A stretch of 64,000 nt of DNA, taken from positions 1,860,001 through 1,924,000 of the forward strand of contig NZ_CP036537.1 in NCBI RefSeq assembly GCF_021184025.1. Direction: 5' to 3'. The DNA is from Rhodopseudomonas boonkerdii. GTDB lineage: Bacteria > Pseudomonadota > Alphaproteobacteria > Rhizobiales > Xanthobacteraceae. This document shows positions 19,539-28,651 of this stretch, piece after piece. Within the stretch, counting starts at the first letter, position 1. Every line of letters starts with the position of its first letter. The position numbers and the translations under genes are program-made. The notes below the pieces were generated by a model that searched no databases, was not told the DNA's origin, and saw nothing but the letters and a program-made list of their open reading frames with translations.

Positions 19539-20462
19539 GTGACCGGCTTTCCCGACATCACGCCCGATCTCAAATCCGCGATGCCTGATCTCCGCGGGCG
19601 CATGCTCGCGAATCAACCGCTGGCGCCGCTGACATGGTTTCGCGTCGGTGGGCCCGCCCAGGTGCTGTTCACCCCCGCAGACGAGGACGATCTCGCCTAT
19701 TTCCTCTCGAAGCTTCCAGGCGACATCCCGGTCTACGTCGTGGGCGTCGGCTCCAACCTGATCGTGCGGGACGGCGGCATCGCAGGCGTCGTCATTCGTC
19801 TCAGCCCGCGCGGCTTCGGTCATGTCACCGCCGAAAAAGACGTCATTACTGCGGGTACTGCAGCCCTCGACAAGCGAGTGGCGGAGGCTGCCGCAGCCGC
19901 CAATATCGGTGGGCTCGAATTCTATTTCGGTATTCCCGGCTCCATCGGCGGAGCGCTGCGCATGAATGCCGGCGCCAATGGCGGTGAGACGAAGGACGTA
20001 CTAGTCGAAGCCACGGGTATTGGCCGCGATGGCCGGAAGCATGTGTTCGACAATGCAGGCATGCAATTCGTCTATCGCAATTCCGGTGTCGACCCGTCGG
20101 TCATTTTCACGTCAGCCAAATTTCGTGGATCGATCACCGATCCCGCTGCGATCCGGGCGTGCATGGATGAAGTGCAACAGCATCGCGAATCCGCGCAGCC
20201 GATCCGGGAAAAGACCGGAGGATCCACTTTCAAGAATCCACCCGGCTATTCCGCATGGAAACTGGTGGATGCCGCCGGCTGCCGTGGCCTGCGCGTCGGC
20301 GGCGCGCAGGTGTCGGAAATGCACTGCAATTTCCTGATCAATACCGGCAATGCGACAGCGACGGATATCGAGCAGCTCGGCGAGACGGTGCGTGCGCGCG
20401 TGCTCGCGCAATCCGGCATCGATCTCCATTGGGAGATCAAGCGGGTCGGCATTGTGCTCTAG
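19539..20462 (+). CDS. murB: UDP-N-acetylenolpyruvoylglucosamine reductase MurB
   Basis: MurB uses FAD and NADPH to reduce UDP-GlcNAc-enolpyruvate to UDP-MurNAc. The 307-residue product begins at a GTG four bases after murC. It contains [10 protein letters not shown] (about 29-38), the FAD-binding [13 protein letters not shown] (about 68-80), [22 protein letters not shown] (in segments near 128-149) and the [10 protein letters not shown] active-site region near 227-236. It ends with a TAG sharing the sequence CTAG with the stop codon of the opposite-strand DUF4239 gene. Confidence 0.95.
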   Translation: MTGFPDITPDLKSAMPDLRGRMLANQPLAPLTWFRVGGPAQVLFTPADEDDLAYFLSKLPGDIPVYVVGVGSNLIVRDGGIAGVVIRLSPRGFGHVTAEKDVITAGTAALDKRVAEAAAAANIGGLEFYFGIPGSIGGALRMNAGANGGETKDVLVEATGIGRDGRKHVFDNAGMQFVYRNSGVDPSVIFTSAKFRGSITDPAAIRACMDEVQQHRESAQPIREKTGGSTFKNPPGYSAWKLVDAAGCRGLRVGGAQVSEMHCNFLINTGNATATDIEQLGETVRARVLAQSGIDLHWEIKRVGIVL

Positions 20463-21277
20463 TTTTCAGGCTTGGGTGCCTGCGGAAGCGCCGAGGCCGG
20501 TCCGAGATCCGGCAATGTCAGCAGATGCTCGAGGGGCGTTGTCGCTACCTTGAATGCGCCTTCATAGGGGTGCTCCTGCAGCCCGATCAGGCCAAGCGCA
20601 ACGATGGCGGCGCTGCCGAACACCACAAGTGCCGTCAGCATCGCGCGCGGCCGGTCCAGATGCACGAGTGCCAGACCCACCTGGGTCAGCAGGCCGAGAA
20701 TCAGCACCGACACCCATTTCAGGTCGTTGGTTTGATCGGTCGCGATGCTGAGCCGCTCGCTGCGTGCGGTGCCGGCACGGATCGCAGCGCTGATCAGCGC
20801 CACCTGCACCGGCGTTCCGGATGAGCGTGCGATGCCGGGATCGCTGACCTCGCGCAATACATCATCATAGGCGGCCTCTGTGCGCGGCGATGGGGCGTTG
20901 TTGATCATCGCCGGCCATTCGTCCGTGAGCACCGAATTGACATAGACCTTGAGGGCTGTGCGGATATCGGTCATGTCCGACGCGGACGCGACGCTGAGCG
21001 CGTAGACGTTGCGGATTTCGCTGGCCTCGGCCTGCGTGGCGCGCACCGCATGACGGCCACGTTCGCCGACATCGCTGGCGAGGAAGCCGGTGAGCAGGCC
21101 GAACAGGATCGCCACCGAGGAGAAGAACGGCGCCACGATGCCGTTCGTCTTCTGGATCGACCGGCGCAGCGGCGACCGGAAGCCCAGATACACCAGCAGG
21201 AGGGCTGCTCCGTAGTAGAGCACGGCAAGTGTGGCGAAGATGCCGAAGGTGTTGAGTTCGAGCCAGGCCCTGATCAT
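20459..21277 (-). CDS. DUF4239 membrane protein
   Basis: This 272-residue protein has hydrophobic segments at about 11-32, 46-68, 187-206 and 213-233, with a soluble loop of about 110 residues between the pairs. This layout and the sequence around [15 protein letters not shown] match the bestrophin-like DUF4239 family of unknown function. It lies antisense to the cluster between murB and ddl. Its stop codon overlaps the murB stop by 4 bases, and it is divergent from ddl by about 130 bases. Nothing in it ties it to wall synthesis. Confidence 0.7.
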   Translation of the reverse strand: MIRAWLELNTFGIFATLAVLYYGAALLLVYLGFRSPLRRSIQKTNGIVAPFFSSVAILFGLLTGFLASDVGERGRHAVRATQAEASEIRNVYALSVASASDMTDIRTALKVYVNSVLTDEWPAMINNAPSPRTEAAYDDVLREVSDPGIARSSGTPVQVALISAAIRAGTARSERLSIATDQTNDLKWVSVLILGLLTQVGLALVHLDRPRAMLTALVVFGSAAIVALGLIGLQEHPYEGAFKVATTPLEHLLTLPDLGPASALPQAPKPEN

Positions 21278-21407
21278 CTCGTTTTGGTCCCGTTGATCCC
21301 GTCGTGCTCTCGCGCTGTGACGTGATGCAAGGCATTATATGAACGCGGCTCCGCATGCCATTGCCTTGCTTGTATGATTAGGATGCCGTGATTCGTATGG
21401 AGACCCA

Positions 21408-22439
21408 ATGATGACTGCCTCGATCGATCCGGCGCGGATCACCATCCTGTTCGGTGGCTTGAACAAGGAGCGGCTGGTGTCTGTCGCCTCGGCGCAGGCG
21501 CTGCATATGGCGCTGCCAGAGGCTGCGCTGTGGTTCTGGGATGCCGACGATCGGATCTACGCGACGTCGGGCGCAGCGCTGCTCGGCCACCAGCGTCCGT
21601 TCGAAAATCCTTTCAAGGCCGATGGCAAGTCGCTCGGTTCGCTGCCGCAGGCGCTCGACCTTGCCAAGGCGGAAGGTCGGGTGCTGGTGCTTGGCATGCA
21701 TGGCGGCGCCGCCGAAAATGGCGAAGTGCAGGCCATGTGCGAGTTTCGTGGCGTGGCCTTCACCGGCTCCGGCTCGGCATCGTCCAACCTGGCTTTCGAC
21801 AAGGTCGCGGCCAAGCGTTTCGCCGCTATTTCCGGCGTTCCGATTGCTGCCGGCATTGCACTGGCGGAGATGGAAGCGGCGCTCGATCGATATGGCAAGC
21901 TGATCGCCAAGCCTGCGCGCGACGGTTCCAGCTATGGCCTGATGTTCGTGAACGCGAAGCAGGACCTTGTCGCGGTTCGTAACGCCGCAAAGATCGAGGA
22001 CTATGTCGTCGAGCCGTTTATCGCCGGCATCGAGGCTACCTGTGGTGTGCTGGAGCAGGCCGATGGTTCGGTGTTCGCTTTGCCGCCTATCGAGATCATT
22101 CCAGCCGATGGCGGTTTTGATTATGAGGCGAAGTACCTCGCCAAATCGACACAGGAAATCTGCCCCGGTCGGTTCACGCCGGAAGTTACAGCGCAGTTGC
22201 AGGATTTCGCCGTCCGCGCCCACAAGGCGATGTCCTGCACCGGCTATTCGCGCTCGGATTTCATCGTGTCGGCCGATGGCCTGATTTATCTGGAAACCAA
22301 CACCTTGCCCGGGCTGACCAAGGCCTCGCTCTATCCGAAAGCGTTGAATGCGCAGGGGATCAGCTTCGTGGATTTCCTGAATGGACAGATCGAGCTCGGC
22401 TTGAGACGTTCAGCCGTAGGGCGGATGAGCGAAGCGTAA
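21408..22439 (+). CDS. ddl: D-alanine:D-alanine ligase
   Basis: Ddl joins two D-alanines for use by MurF. The 343-residue ATP-grasp enzyme starts at ATG ATG (21408/21411) with GGAG five bases upstream. It shows ITILFGGLNKERLVSVASAQ (in segments), LGMHGGAAENGEVQ in place of the classical HGxxGEDG, AKPARDGSSYGL, and a C-terminal CTGYSRSDFI...LETNTLPGLT block. The last nine or so residues (ending SAVGRMSEA) are encoded by a palindromic repeat that supplies the stop codon, so the natural C-terminus has been replaced or extended. Confidence 0.92.
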   Translation: MMTASIDPARITILFGGLNKERLVSVASAQALHMALPEAALWFWDADDRIYATSGAALLGHQRPFENPFKADGKSLGSLPQALDLAKAEGRVLVLGMHGGAAENGEVQAMCEFRGVAFTGSGSASSNLAFDKVAAKRFAAISGVPIAAGIALAEMEAALDRYGKLIAKPARDGSSYGLMFVNAKQDLVAVRNAAKIEDYVVEPFIAGIEATCGVLEQADGSVFALPPIEIIPADGGFDYEAKYLAKSTQEICPGRFTPEVTAQLQDFAVRAHKAMSCTGYSRSDFIVSADGLIYLETNTLPGLTKASLYPKALNAQGISFVDFLNGQIELGLRRSAVGRMSEA

Positions 22440-22501
22440 TCCGCCGTTGTCAGCCACACGCCCTTGACCGGCAGATTACGCTTTCGGCTCATCCACCCTG
22501 C
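22415..22501. repeat. Palindromic repeat overlapping the ddl 3' end
   Basis: The left arm (22416-22445, beginning GTAGGGCGGATGAGCGAAGC) and right arm (22470-22501, beginning GGCAGATTACGCTTTCGGC) are near-perfect inverted copies separated by about 24 bases. A run of 31 bases at 22416-22446 recurs identically at 42692-42722. The ddl stop codon TAA lies within the left arm (22437-22439). Such elements may also act as 3' stem-loops that end or stabilise the transcript. Confidence 0.75.
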
Positions 22502-22852
22502 CGCGGCGATGAAGCTGCGACCGAACGCCGCTCGTGGCGCGGCGCCACGATTCCTTAACGCCGAGCTGCAACAGTCTCGCTAAAGTCTTCAGAATCCGGG
22601 GTAAAATGCCTCCTGATTCCTTCCCCTTTACGTTTTGTTTACCAGGACCGCCGAAGGTTAACGCTGGCGGCGCATGTTGCGCTTGGCTGCCGAGGCGTGA
22701 GCTGTGCGGGACTTCCGTAACGACGCGTATCGATGGAAATAAGTGTTTATTCAGACACTTATCCATTCCGGTCTGACCGAGACGTCATCTGCGTCATCGC
22801 CAGTGCTTTGGTCCCGCGCAAATGCGGGCGCAACCAGTGACGAGCTCGTGGA
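22502..22852. promoter_or_regulatory. Intergenic region before ftsQAZ with GANTC cluster
   Basis: This 350-base gap holds no credible gene. Three GANTC sites (22549-22553, 22592-22596, 22615-22619) fall within 71 bases, followed by AT-rich TTTACGTTTTGTTTACC (22627-22643) and GGTTAACG. A perfect 8-bp inverted repeat ATAAGTGT/ACACTTAT (22739-22762, 8-base loop) lies about 90 bases before ftsQ. The position suggests a cell-cycle-controlled promoter for ftsQ-ftsA-ftsZ. No full CtrA site (TTAA-N7-TTAA) was found. Confidence 0.4.
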
Positions 22853-23857
22853 ATGGATGGTGGAGGACGCCTCTCTCGGTCGGTCGGATCGCTGAGGCCC
22901 CAAGCTGACCTCAAGATGGCGGCCCGTGGGGCAGGCATCCTGCTGCGCGAACGGCTGGCGCCGCTCGAGCGTGCCATCACGGCCTTGAAGAACCGCAAGG
23001 CGCCCCCGCGCGAGCCGAGCACCAGCAAGATCGTTGTTTTCATCGAGCGCCATGTTCCGAGCCGCGTCGGCATCGCAGCGACCGTGCTGATCCTCGCCGG
23101 CAGCATCGGTTTTGGCGTGGTCAAGGGCGAGCATGTCGATGAAGTCGTCGCTGCCTTTCAGGATACCCGCAACGCTGCGGCCAATGCCGCCGGCTTCCGC
23201 ATTTCCTCGGTCATTCTCAATGGCCGTAAACAGCTGACCCAGGACGAGATCCTGGCTATCGGCGGCATCAACGGCCGCTCGTCGTTGCTGTTTCTCGACG
23301 CCGCCGCCGTGCGCGAGAAGCTGAAGGCCAATCCGTGGATCGGCGACGCCAATGTGCTGAAGCTGTATCCGGATCGCCTGCAGATCGACGTCACCGAGCG
23401 CACCGCGTTCGCGCTCTGGCAGGAAGACGGCAAGCTCGCCGTCATCGCCGACGATGGTGCCATTCTCGAGAATTACGTGCCGAGCCGCTTCGTCAAACTG
23501 CCGCTGGTGGTGGGCAAGGGCGCCGATATTCAGGCGAAGGATTTTCTCGCTTTGCTCGATCGCTATCCCCAGGTCCGCGCCGTGACCAAGGCCGCGATCC
23601 TCGTCGGCGAACGGCGCTGGAATCTCCGCCTCAATGACAATCTCGACGTCCGCCTGCCCGAGAACGATGTCGGCAACGCGCTGGCCATGCTCAGCAAGCT
23701 CGATCGCGAAGAGCGCCTCTTCTCGCGCGACATCGTGGCCATCGACATGCGTTTGCCGGATCGCCTGACCGTGCGTCTGTCCGAGGAGGCCGCAAAGGCT
23801 CGCGAAGATCAGTTCAAGGCGCAAGACAAAGCCAAGAAGAAAGCGGGCGCAGCATGA
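22853..23857 (+). CDS. ftsQ: Cell division protein FtsQ
   Basis: FtsQ is a bitopic divisome scaffold that binds FtsB/FtsL. The 334-residue product has a cytoplasmic N-terminus, one membrane segment (about 72-90), a POTRA domain (about 114-185; FRISSVILNGRKQLTQDEIL region) and the FtsQ/DivIB C-terminal domain. The Lys/Ala-rich tail (KAQDKAKKKAGAA) overlaps the ftsA start by 4 bases. The ATG at 22853 is chosen. ATGs further in (for example at residue 22) would shorten only the cytoplasmic tail and cannot be excluded. Confidence 0.93.
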   Translation: MDGGGRLSRSVGSLRPQADLKMAARGAGILLRERLAPLERAITALKNRKAPPREPSTSKIVVFIERHVPSRVGIAATVLILAGSIGFGVVKGEHVDEVVAAFQDTRNAAANAAGFRISSVILNGRKQLTQDEILAIGGINGRSSLLFLDAAAVREKLKANPWIGDANVLKLYPDRLQIDVTERTAFALWQEDGKLAVIADDGAILENYVPSRFVKLPLVVGKGADIQAKDFLALLDRYPQVRAVTKAAILVGERRWNLRLNDNLDVRLPENDVGNALAMLSKLDREERLFSRDIVAIDMRLPDRLTVRLSEEAAKAREDQFKAQDKAKKKAGAA

Positions 23858-25182
23858 GTGGGCTGGATCGCAACCAGGCACCGAAGACGCGCCAGATGGC
23901 GGCCAACCGCACTGCGCTCGTGGCGTCGCTTGATGTCGGCACCAGCAAGATCGCGTGCATGATCGCGCGTCTGCGGCCCTGCGCGCCAAACGAGGCGTTG
24001 CGCGGCCGGACTCATGCGGTCGAGCTCATCGGTTACAGCCAGATCCAGTCGCGCGGCGTAAAGTCCGGCGCCGTCGTCGATATGGGTGAAGCCGAGCAGT
24101 CGGTACGTCAGGCCGTCGGCCTCGCCGAGCGCATGGCCAAGGTTCGCGTCGAATCCGTTTTGCTGTCGGTCTCCGCAGGCCGCTTGCAGGGCCAGCTCAT
24201 CGAAGCTACGGCCGATATCAAGGGTGGCGCGGTCAGCGCATCCGATATGGCACGCGTGACCTCGACAGGCATGCGTCATGCGACACCTCCGGGCCGCACG
24301 GTGCTGCATGCGCTGCCGGTGAGCTATTCGCTCGATGGCGTGAAGGGCATCCGCGACCCCAAGGGGATGGTCGCGTCTCAATTCGGTGTCGACATGAATG
24401 TCATCACTGCCGACGCGACGGTCGCACGCAATCTGATGCTCGTGGTCGAGCGTTGCCACCTCAATGTCGAGGCGATGGCGGCTGCGCCCTATGTCGCAGG
24501 CCTTTCTGTGCTCACCGACGACGAGACCGATCTCGGCGCCGCCGTTGTCGAGATGGGGGCGGGGACCACGACGATCGCGACCTATTCCGGTGGACGCATC
24601 GTGCATGCGTCCGGATTTGCGGTCGGCGGGCAACATATCACCATGGATCTCGCACGTGGCCTCGGTTGTTGCATCGCGGATGCCGAGCGAATCAAAACGT
24701 TATATGGCACGGTGCTGACGGGTGGCTCCGATGCGCGCGAGATGATGAACGTGCCGACGGCAGGCGATAACGACCGCGATTATCCGCAGGCCGTGTCGCG
24801 CGCCACGATTGCAAACATCGTACGCCAGCGTGCCGAGGAGATTTTCGAGATGATCCGGGATCGGCTTGCCGACTCGCCTTTTGCAGCAGAACCGCGCGCA
24901 CGTGTGGTGCTGTCGGGCGGCGCGTCGCAGCTCACCGGTCTTGCCGAACTCGGTTCGCAGATTCTCGGCCGCTCGGTGCGCGTCGCGCGCCCGCTCGGTT
25001 TCGGCCGTCTGCCCAATGAGGCGAAGAGCGCATCCTTCGCCGTTCCATCGGGTCTTCTGGTCTATCCGCAATTCGCTCACCTCGAACATGTCGAGCCGCG
25101 CTTCACGCGGCAGCTCAAGACAGGCACCGACGGCGGCGGATACTTCGGAAAGGTCGGTCGATGGCTACGCGAGGGCTTCTGA
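23854..25182 (+). CDS. ftsA: Cell division actin-like protein FtsA
   Basis: FtsA anchors FtsZ to the membrane and recruits later divisome proteins. The 442-residue protein has the actin-like phosphate loop DVGTSKIACMIAR (about 28-40), the 1C (SHS2) domain, a second phosphate motif GAAVVEMGAGTTTIA (about 229-243) and the adenosine motif VVLSGGASQLTGL. The C-terminal end YFGKVGRWLREGF is the expected amphipathic membrane-binding helix. It is translationally coupled to ftsQ by a 4-base overlap. Confidence 0.96.
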   Translation: MSGLDRNQAPKTRQMAANRTALVASLDVGTSKIACMIARLRPCAPNEALRGRTHAVELIGYSQIQSRGVKSGAVVDMGEAEQSVRQAVGLAERMAKVRVESVLLSVSAGRLQGQLIEATADIKGGAVSASDMARVTSTGMRHATPPGRTVLHALPVSYSLDGVKGIRDPKGMVASQFGVDMNVITADATVARNLMLVVERCHLNVEAMAAAPYVAGLSVLTDDETDLGAAVVEMGAGTTTIATYSGGRIVHASGFAVGGQHITMDLARGLGCCIADAERIKTLYGTVLTGGSDAREMMNVPTAGDNDRDYPQAVSRATIANIVRQRAEEIFEMIRDRLADSPFAAEPRARVVLSGGASQLTGLAELGSQILGRSVRVARPLGFGRLPNEAKSASFAVPSGLLVYPQFAHLEHVEPRFTRQLKTGTDGGGYFGKVGRWLREGF

Positions 25183-25281
25183 TGAGATTTTTCCAGACAC
25201 TGCACATTCCGTCACCGACGCCATCGGCTTTCAGCCGCCGGCACGACCACACAATTCGCGCGTAATACGAGAGGCAACCTC

Positions 25282-27054
25282 ATGACCATCAATCTCAACG
25301 TTCCTGATATCAGCGAGCTGAAGCCTCGGATCACCGTGTTTGGTGTCGGTGGCGCGGGCGGCAATGCCGTCAACAACATGATCACCGCCGGTCTGCAGGG
25401 TGTCGACTTCGTCGTCGCCAACACCGACGCGCAGGCGCTAACGATGTCGAAGGCGCAGCGCATCGTGCAGATGGGCACGCAGGTCACCCAGGGGCTCGGC
25501 GCCGGTTCGCAGCCGGATGTCGGCGCGGCCGCCGCTCAGGAAGTCATCGACGAAATCCGCGATCACCTCACCGGCGCCAACATGGTGTTCGTCACCGCCG
25601 GCATGGGCGGCGGCACAGGCACCGGCGCCGCACCGGTCATTGCCAAGACCGCACGCGACATGGGCATCCTCACCGTCGGTGTGATCACCAAGCCGTTCCA
25701 CTTCGAAGGCCAGCGCCGCATGCGCACCGCCGAGGCCGGCATTGCCGAGCTGCACAAGGTGGTCGACACGCTGCTGATCATTCCGAATCAGAACCTGTTC
25801 CGGGTCGCCAACGAAAAGACCACGTTCGCCGACGCCTTCGCGATGGCCGATCAGGTGCTCTATTCGGGCGTCGCCTGCATCACCGATCTGATGGTGAAGG
25901 AAGGCCTGATCAATCTCGACTTCGCCGACGTTCGCGCCGTCATGAAGGAGATGGGCAAGGCGATGATGGGCACCGGCGAAGCCACCGGTGAGAAGCGCGC
26001 GCTGACCGCCGCCGAAGCTGCCATCGCCAATCCGCTGATCGACGATTCCTCGATGAAGGGCGCGAAGGGCCTGCTGATCTCGATCACCGGCGGCAAGGAT
26101 CTGACCCTGTTCGAAGTCGACGAAGCCGCCACCCGCATTCGCGAGGAAGTGGATTCGGACGCCAACATTATCGTCGGCGCCACCTTCGACGAAGGTCTCG
26201 ACGGCGTCATCCGCGTGTCGGTGGTCGCCACTGGCATCGAGCAGGCGCAGCTCGCCCGTACGGCGCCAGGCCCGGTCGGTGCCCCGGTCGCAGCCGTGGC
26301 CGGCCAGGCCGTTCCGGACACCCGTCTCGCTGACCTGACCGCCCGTCTGCGCGCCGACAACCAGCGCCTCGCTGCAGCTACGGCGGCCAAGGCGGGCGCT
26401 CCGGTCCCCGCCGCTGCGCCCGCTCCGCGCGCACCGTCCAGCAATCACGAGCGCGCCGCTCTCGCCGCCATCGCTGCCGCTGTTGCGCCGGAGGCCGCTG
26501 CTCCGGCAGCGCCGCAGCAGTATGGTGACGTGACGGTTCGCCCGATCGCCCAGAAGCCGTCGCTGTTCCCGGAAACGCCGCGCCAGGAAACCCCAATGGA
26601 AGCGCCGATCCCCGAACAGTTCATCCCGCCATCGGCTGAGCGTGCGCCGGTTCGCGCCCCGCGTATGCCGAAGTTCGAGGAACTGCCGATGCCGGCGCAG
26701 GCCGAGATTCGCCAGGCCCGCGGCGATGCGGAGGACGAGCCTCAGAAGCAGCGTCTGTCGCTGCTGCAGCGCCTCGCCAATGTCGGCCTCGGCCGTCGCG
26801 ACGAGGAAGCGGAAGCGCCAGTGTCCGGTCGCCCGCAGGCCCCGGTTATGGCCCCGATGCCGCCGCTGCCCGAGCGCAAGCCGCAGCGCAACGTGGCCCA
26901 GCAGATGGCCAATGAACCGCCGGTGTCTGAATATGCGCGCCGTCCGGCTCCGCAGGGCCTCGACGTACATGGCCGCCCGGCCCCTGTTGCCCCTGCGCCA
27001 CAGGGCGACGATCATCTCGATATCCCGGCCTTCCTGCGCCGTCAGTCGAACTGA
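25282..27054 (+). CDS. ftsZ: Cell division GTPase FtsZ
   Basis: FtsZ polymerises into the Z-ring. The 590-residue product has the tubulin signature GGGTGTG at 109-115, [13 protein letters not shown] at 21-33 and the T7 synergy loop [12 protein letters not shown] near 211-222. A long Ala/Pro-rich linker (about 320-575) ends in the conserved C-terminal peptide [12 protein letters not shown], which binds FtsA and other partners. The length is large compared with E. coli (383 residues) but usual for Rhizobiales. A 100-base gap after ftsA includes GAGAGG upstream of the ATG, so ftsZ may also have its own promoter. Confidence 0.97.
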   Translation: MTINLNVPDISELKPRITVFGVGGAGGNAVNNMITAGLQGVDFVVANTDAQALTMSKAQRIVQMGTQVTQGLGAGSQPDVGAAAAQEVIDEIRDHLTGANMVFVTAGMGGGTGTGAAPVIAKTARDMGILTVGVITKPFHFEGQRRMRTAEAGIAELHKVVDTLLIIPNQNLFRVANEKTTFADAFAMADQVLYSGVACITDLMVKEGLINLDFADVRAVMKEMGKAMMGTGEATGEKRALTAAEAAIANPLIDDSSMKGAKGLLISITGGKDLTLFEVDEAATRIREEVDSDANIIVGATFDEGLDGVIRVSVVATGIEQAQLARTAPGPVGAPVAAVAGQAVPDTRLADLTARLRADNQRLAAATAAKAGAPVPAAAPAPRAPSSNHERAALAAIAAAVAPEAAAPAAPQQYGDVTVRPIAQKPSLFPETPRQETPMEAPIPEQFIPPSAERAPVRAPRMPKFEELPMPAQAEIRQARGDAEDEPQKQRLSLLQRLANVGLGRRDEEAEAPVSGRPQAPVMAPMPPLPERKPQRNVAQQMANEPPVSEYARRPAPQGLDVHGRPAPVAPAPQGDDHLDIPAFLRRQSN

Positions 27055-27081
27055 TCGACTGTAACAATCGTCACAAGCATG

Positions 27082-27110
27082 AAGCCCCGGTCATCTGACC
27101 GGGGCTTTTT
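27082..27110 (+). terminator. Rho-independent terminator of ftsZ
   Basis: AAGCCCCGGTCA and TGACCGGGGCTT form a perfect 12-bp stem around a two-base apex (TC), ending in TTTTT. It lies 27 bases after the ftsZ stop and is a clear intrinsic terminator closing the dcw transcript before lpxC. Confidence 0.9.
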
Positions 27111-27413
27111 CGTGAGCGTGGTGCAAAATGCGTCATTGTTTGTTAATTCATTGATAGTACTTCGTTAATTGATATGTGCCGACGCGGCTTCGCCGCCTGG
27201 GAGTGCGCCAGCCGTCAGAAACCTTGGTTAACAATCGGCCGGAATGCGGCAGAGGTTGGGTAACAATCGGTTAGAAAGCGTGAGTTGGCGCACTTTGTGG
27301 CAACGGTTAATGTAACTGCGACTCGGGGGCTCGGAAGGCCGCAAGGTTCGCCTTGATAGGTTCGACTGAGTGAGTCCCTCTCATGACGAGAGGTCTACTT
27401 GGGTGGGTAGCTT
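27111..27413 (+). promoter_or_regulatory. lpxC promoter/leader region
   Basis: There is no gene in this 303-base stretch. It begins AT-rich (TTGTTTGTTAATTCATTG), unlike its surroundings. It holds a 15-base direct repeat with one mismatch (TTGGTTAACAATCGG at 27224-27238, TTGGGTAACAATCGG at 27256-27270, period 32) and a hairpin CCTCTC-ATGAC-GAGAGG (27377-27393) ending 20 bases before the lpxC ATG. The direct repeats could be regulator half-sites. The identity of any regulator is not evident. Confidence 0.4.
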
Positions 27414-28385
27414 ATGACTTTCAGCCGACAGACCACGCTTGGAGCGCAAGCCACCGTGACCGGTGTCGGCGTCCATTCCGGAAAGCCTGTCAGCCTGACA
27501 CTCGGGCCCGCTCCTGTCGATGCCGGCTATATCTTCGTCCGCACCGGGCTCGAAGGCCCGGATCGCGAAGTCCAGGCCACGACCAAATCCGTCATCGCCA
27601 CCGAATTTGCCACTGTGCTCGGCGATCGTGAAGGCCCGATCGTTTCCACCGCCGAACACGTCCTTGCCGCGCTGCGTGGTATGGGCATCGACAATGCCAC
27701 CATCGAAGTGGACGGTCCGGAAGTGCCGATCATGGATGGTTCGGCCGCCCCCTTCGTCGCCGCCATCGATCAGGCCGGCGTGGTCGAGCAGGGCGCCCGC
27801 CGCCGCTTCATCCAGGTGTTGAAACCGGTGCAGGTCGCCATCGGTGACAGTTTCGGTGAACTCCGCCCCCACGCTGCCGGCTTCCGCGCCGAGATCGAAA
27901 TCAACTTCAACAATCCCGCCATCGGCCGTCAGAGCTTCGTGCTCGACCTCAATCCCGAATCCTTCCGCCGTGACGTCGCTCGCGCCCGTACCTTTGGCTG
28001 CATGAACGACGTGGCCCGCCTCTGGAGCGCCGGTTTCGCGCTCGGCGCCTCCTTCGAAAATTCCGTCGTGTTCGACGATACCAAGCTCCTCAACACCGAA
28101 GGCCTCCGTTACGCCGACGAATGCGCCCGCCACAAGGTGCTCGATGCGGTCGGCGATCTCGCTCTGGCCGGCCTGCCCATCCTCGGCGCTTATCGCTCGG
28201 TGCGCGGTGGCCACAAGCTCAACAACGAAGTCCTGAAGGCGCTGATGGCCGATCGCTCGGCCTGGAAGATCGTCGAAGCCGACGCTGTTTCCTTGCAGAC
28301 CGCCCGCCGCGGCCGCGCCTCTGCCGATGTCACCTCGGGCGTGCTCGGCGGTTTGGCGCCGGCATTCGGGCCGGACGTCTCCTGA
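27414..28385 (+). CDS. lpxC: UDP-3-O-acyl-GlcNAc deacetylase LpxC
   Basis: LpxC performs the committed, zinc-dependent deacetylation in lipid A synthesis. The 323-residue product keeps all ligands and catalytic residues: Glu81-His82 in TAEHVLAAL, His240 and Asp244 in HKVLDAVGD, and His267 in GGHKLN (matching E. coli E78, H79, H238, D242, H265). The position after ftsZ is the usual one. It is cut off from ftsZ by a strong terminator and should have its own promoter in the AT-rich leader. Confidence 0.96.
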   Translation: MTFSRQTTLGAQATVTGVGVHSGKPVSLTLGPAPVDAGYIFVRTGLEGPDREVQATTKSVIATEFATVLGDREGPIVSTAEHVLAALRGMGIDNATIEVDGPEVPIMDGSAAPFVAAIDQAGVVEQGARRRFIQVLKPVQVAIGDSFGELRPHAAGFRAEIEINFNNPAIGRQSFVLDLNPESFRRDVARARTFGCMNDVARLWSAGFALGASFENSVVFDDTKLLNTEGLRYADECARHKVLDAVGDLALAGLPILGAYRSVRGGHKLNNEVLKALMADRSAWKIVEADAVSLQTARRGRASADVTSGVLGGLAPAFGPDVS

Positions 28386-28651
28386 GCGGATGCGGTGTTT
28401 TGGACGTATTCCGGCGTCCCACACCCGCAGTAACCATAACCACCTGTCTCCACACCTCTTTCGCCACAATCCCGGCGAAATGCGTCCCTATCCGGTTGGT
28501 TAACGAACGGCCTTCGGATAAACAGGCACGCGGTCGGGGAGATGACCACGGGCCCGTTTGGGCTGGTTCGTATCGGGGCGCGGTTGGCGCGCAAGGCACC
28601 GCATTCAGGGCACCGTGATGGCGCCCGCAGACAGGCGTCAGGCAAGAATAG

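Noticed and set aside
18023..19603. 526-residue minus-strand frame opposite murC
   Set aside because: It is antisense to a complete MurC and begins in repeat sequence.
22627..22665. TTTACG/TTTACC/GGTTAACG considered as CtrA boxes before ftsQ
   Set aside because: No TTAA-N7-TTAA pair exists; only half-sites at irregular spacing.
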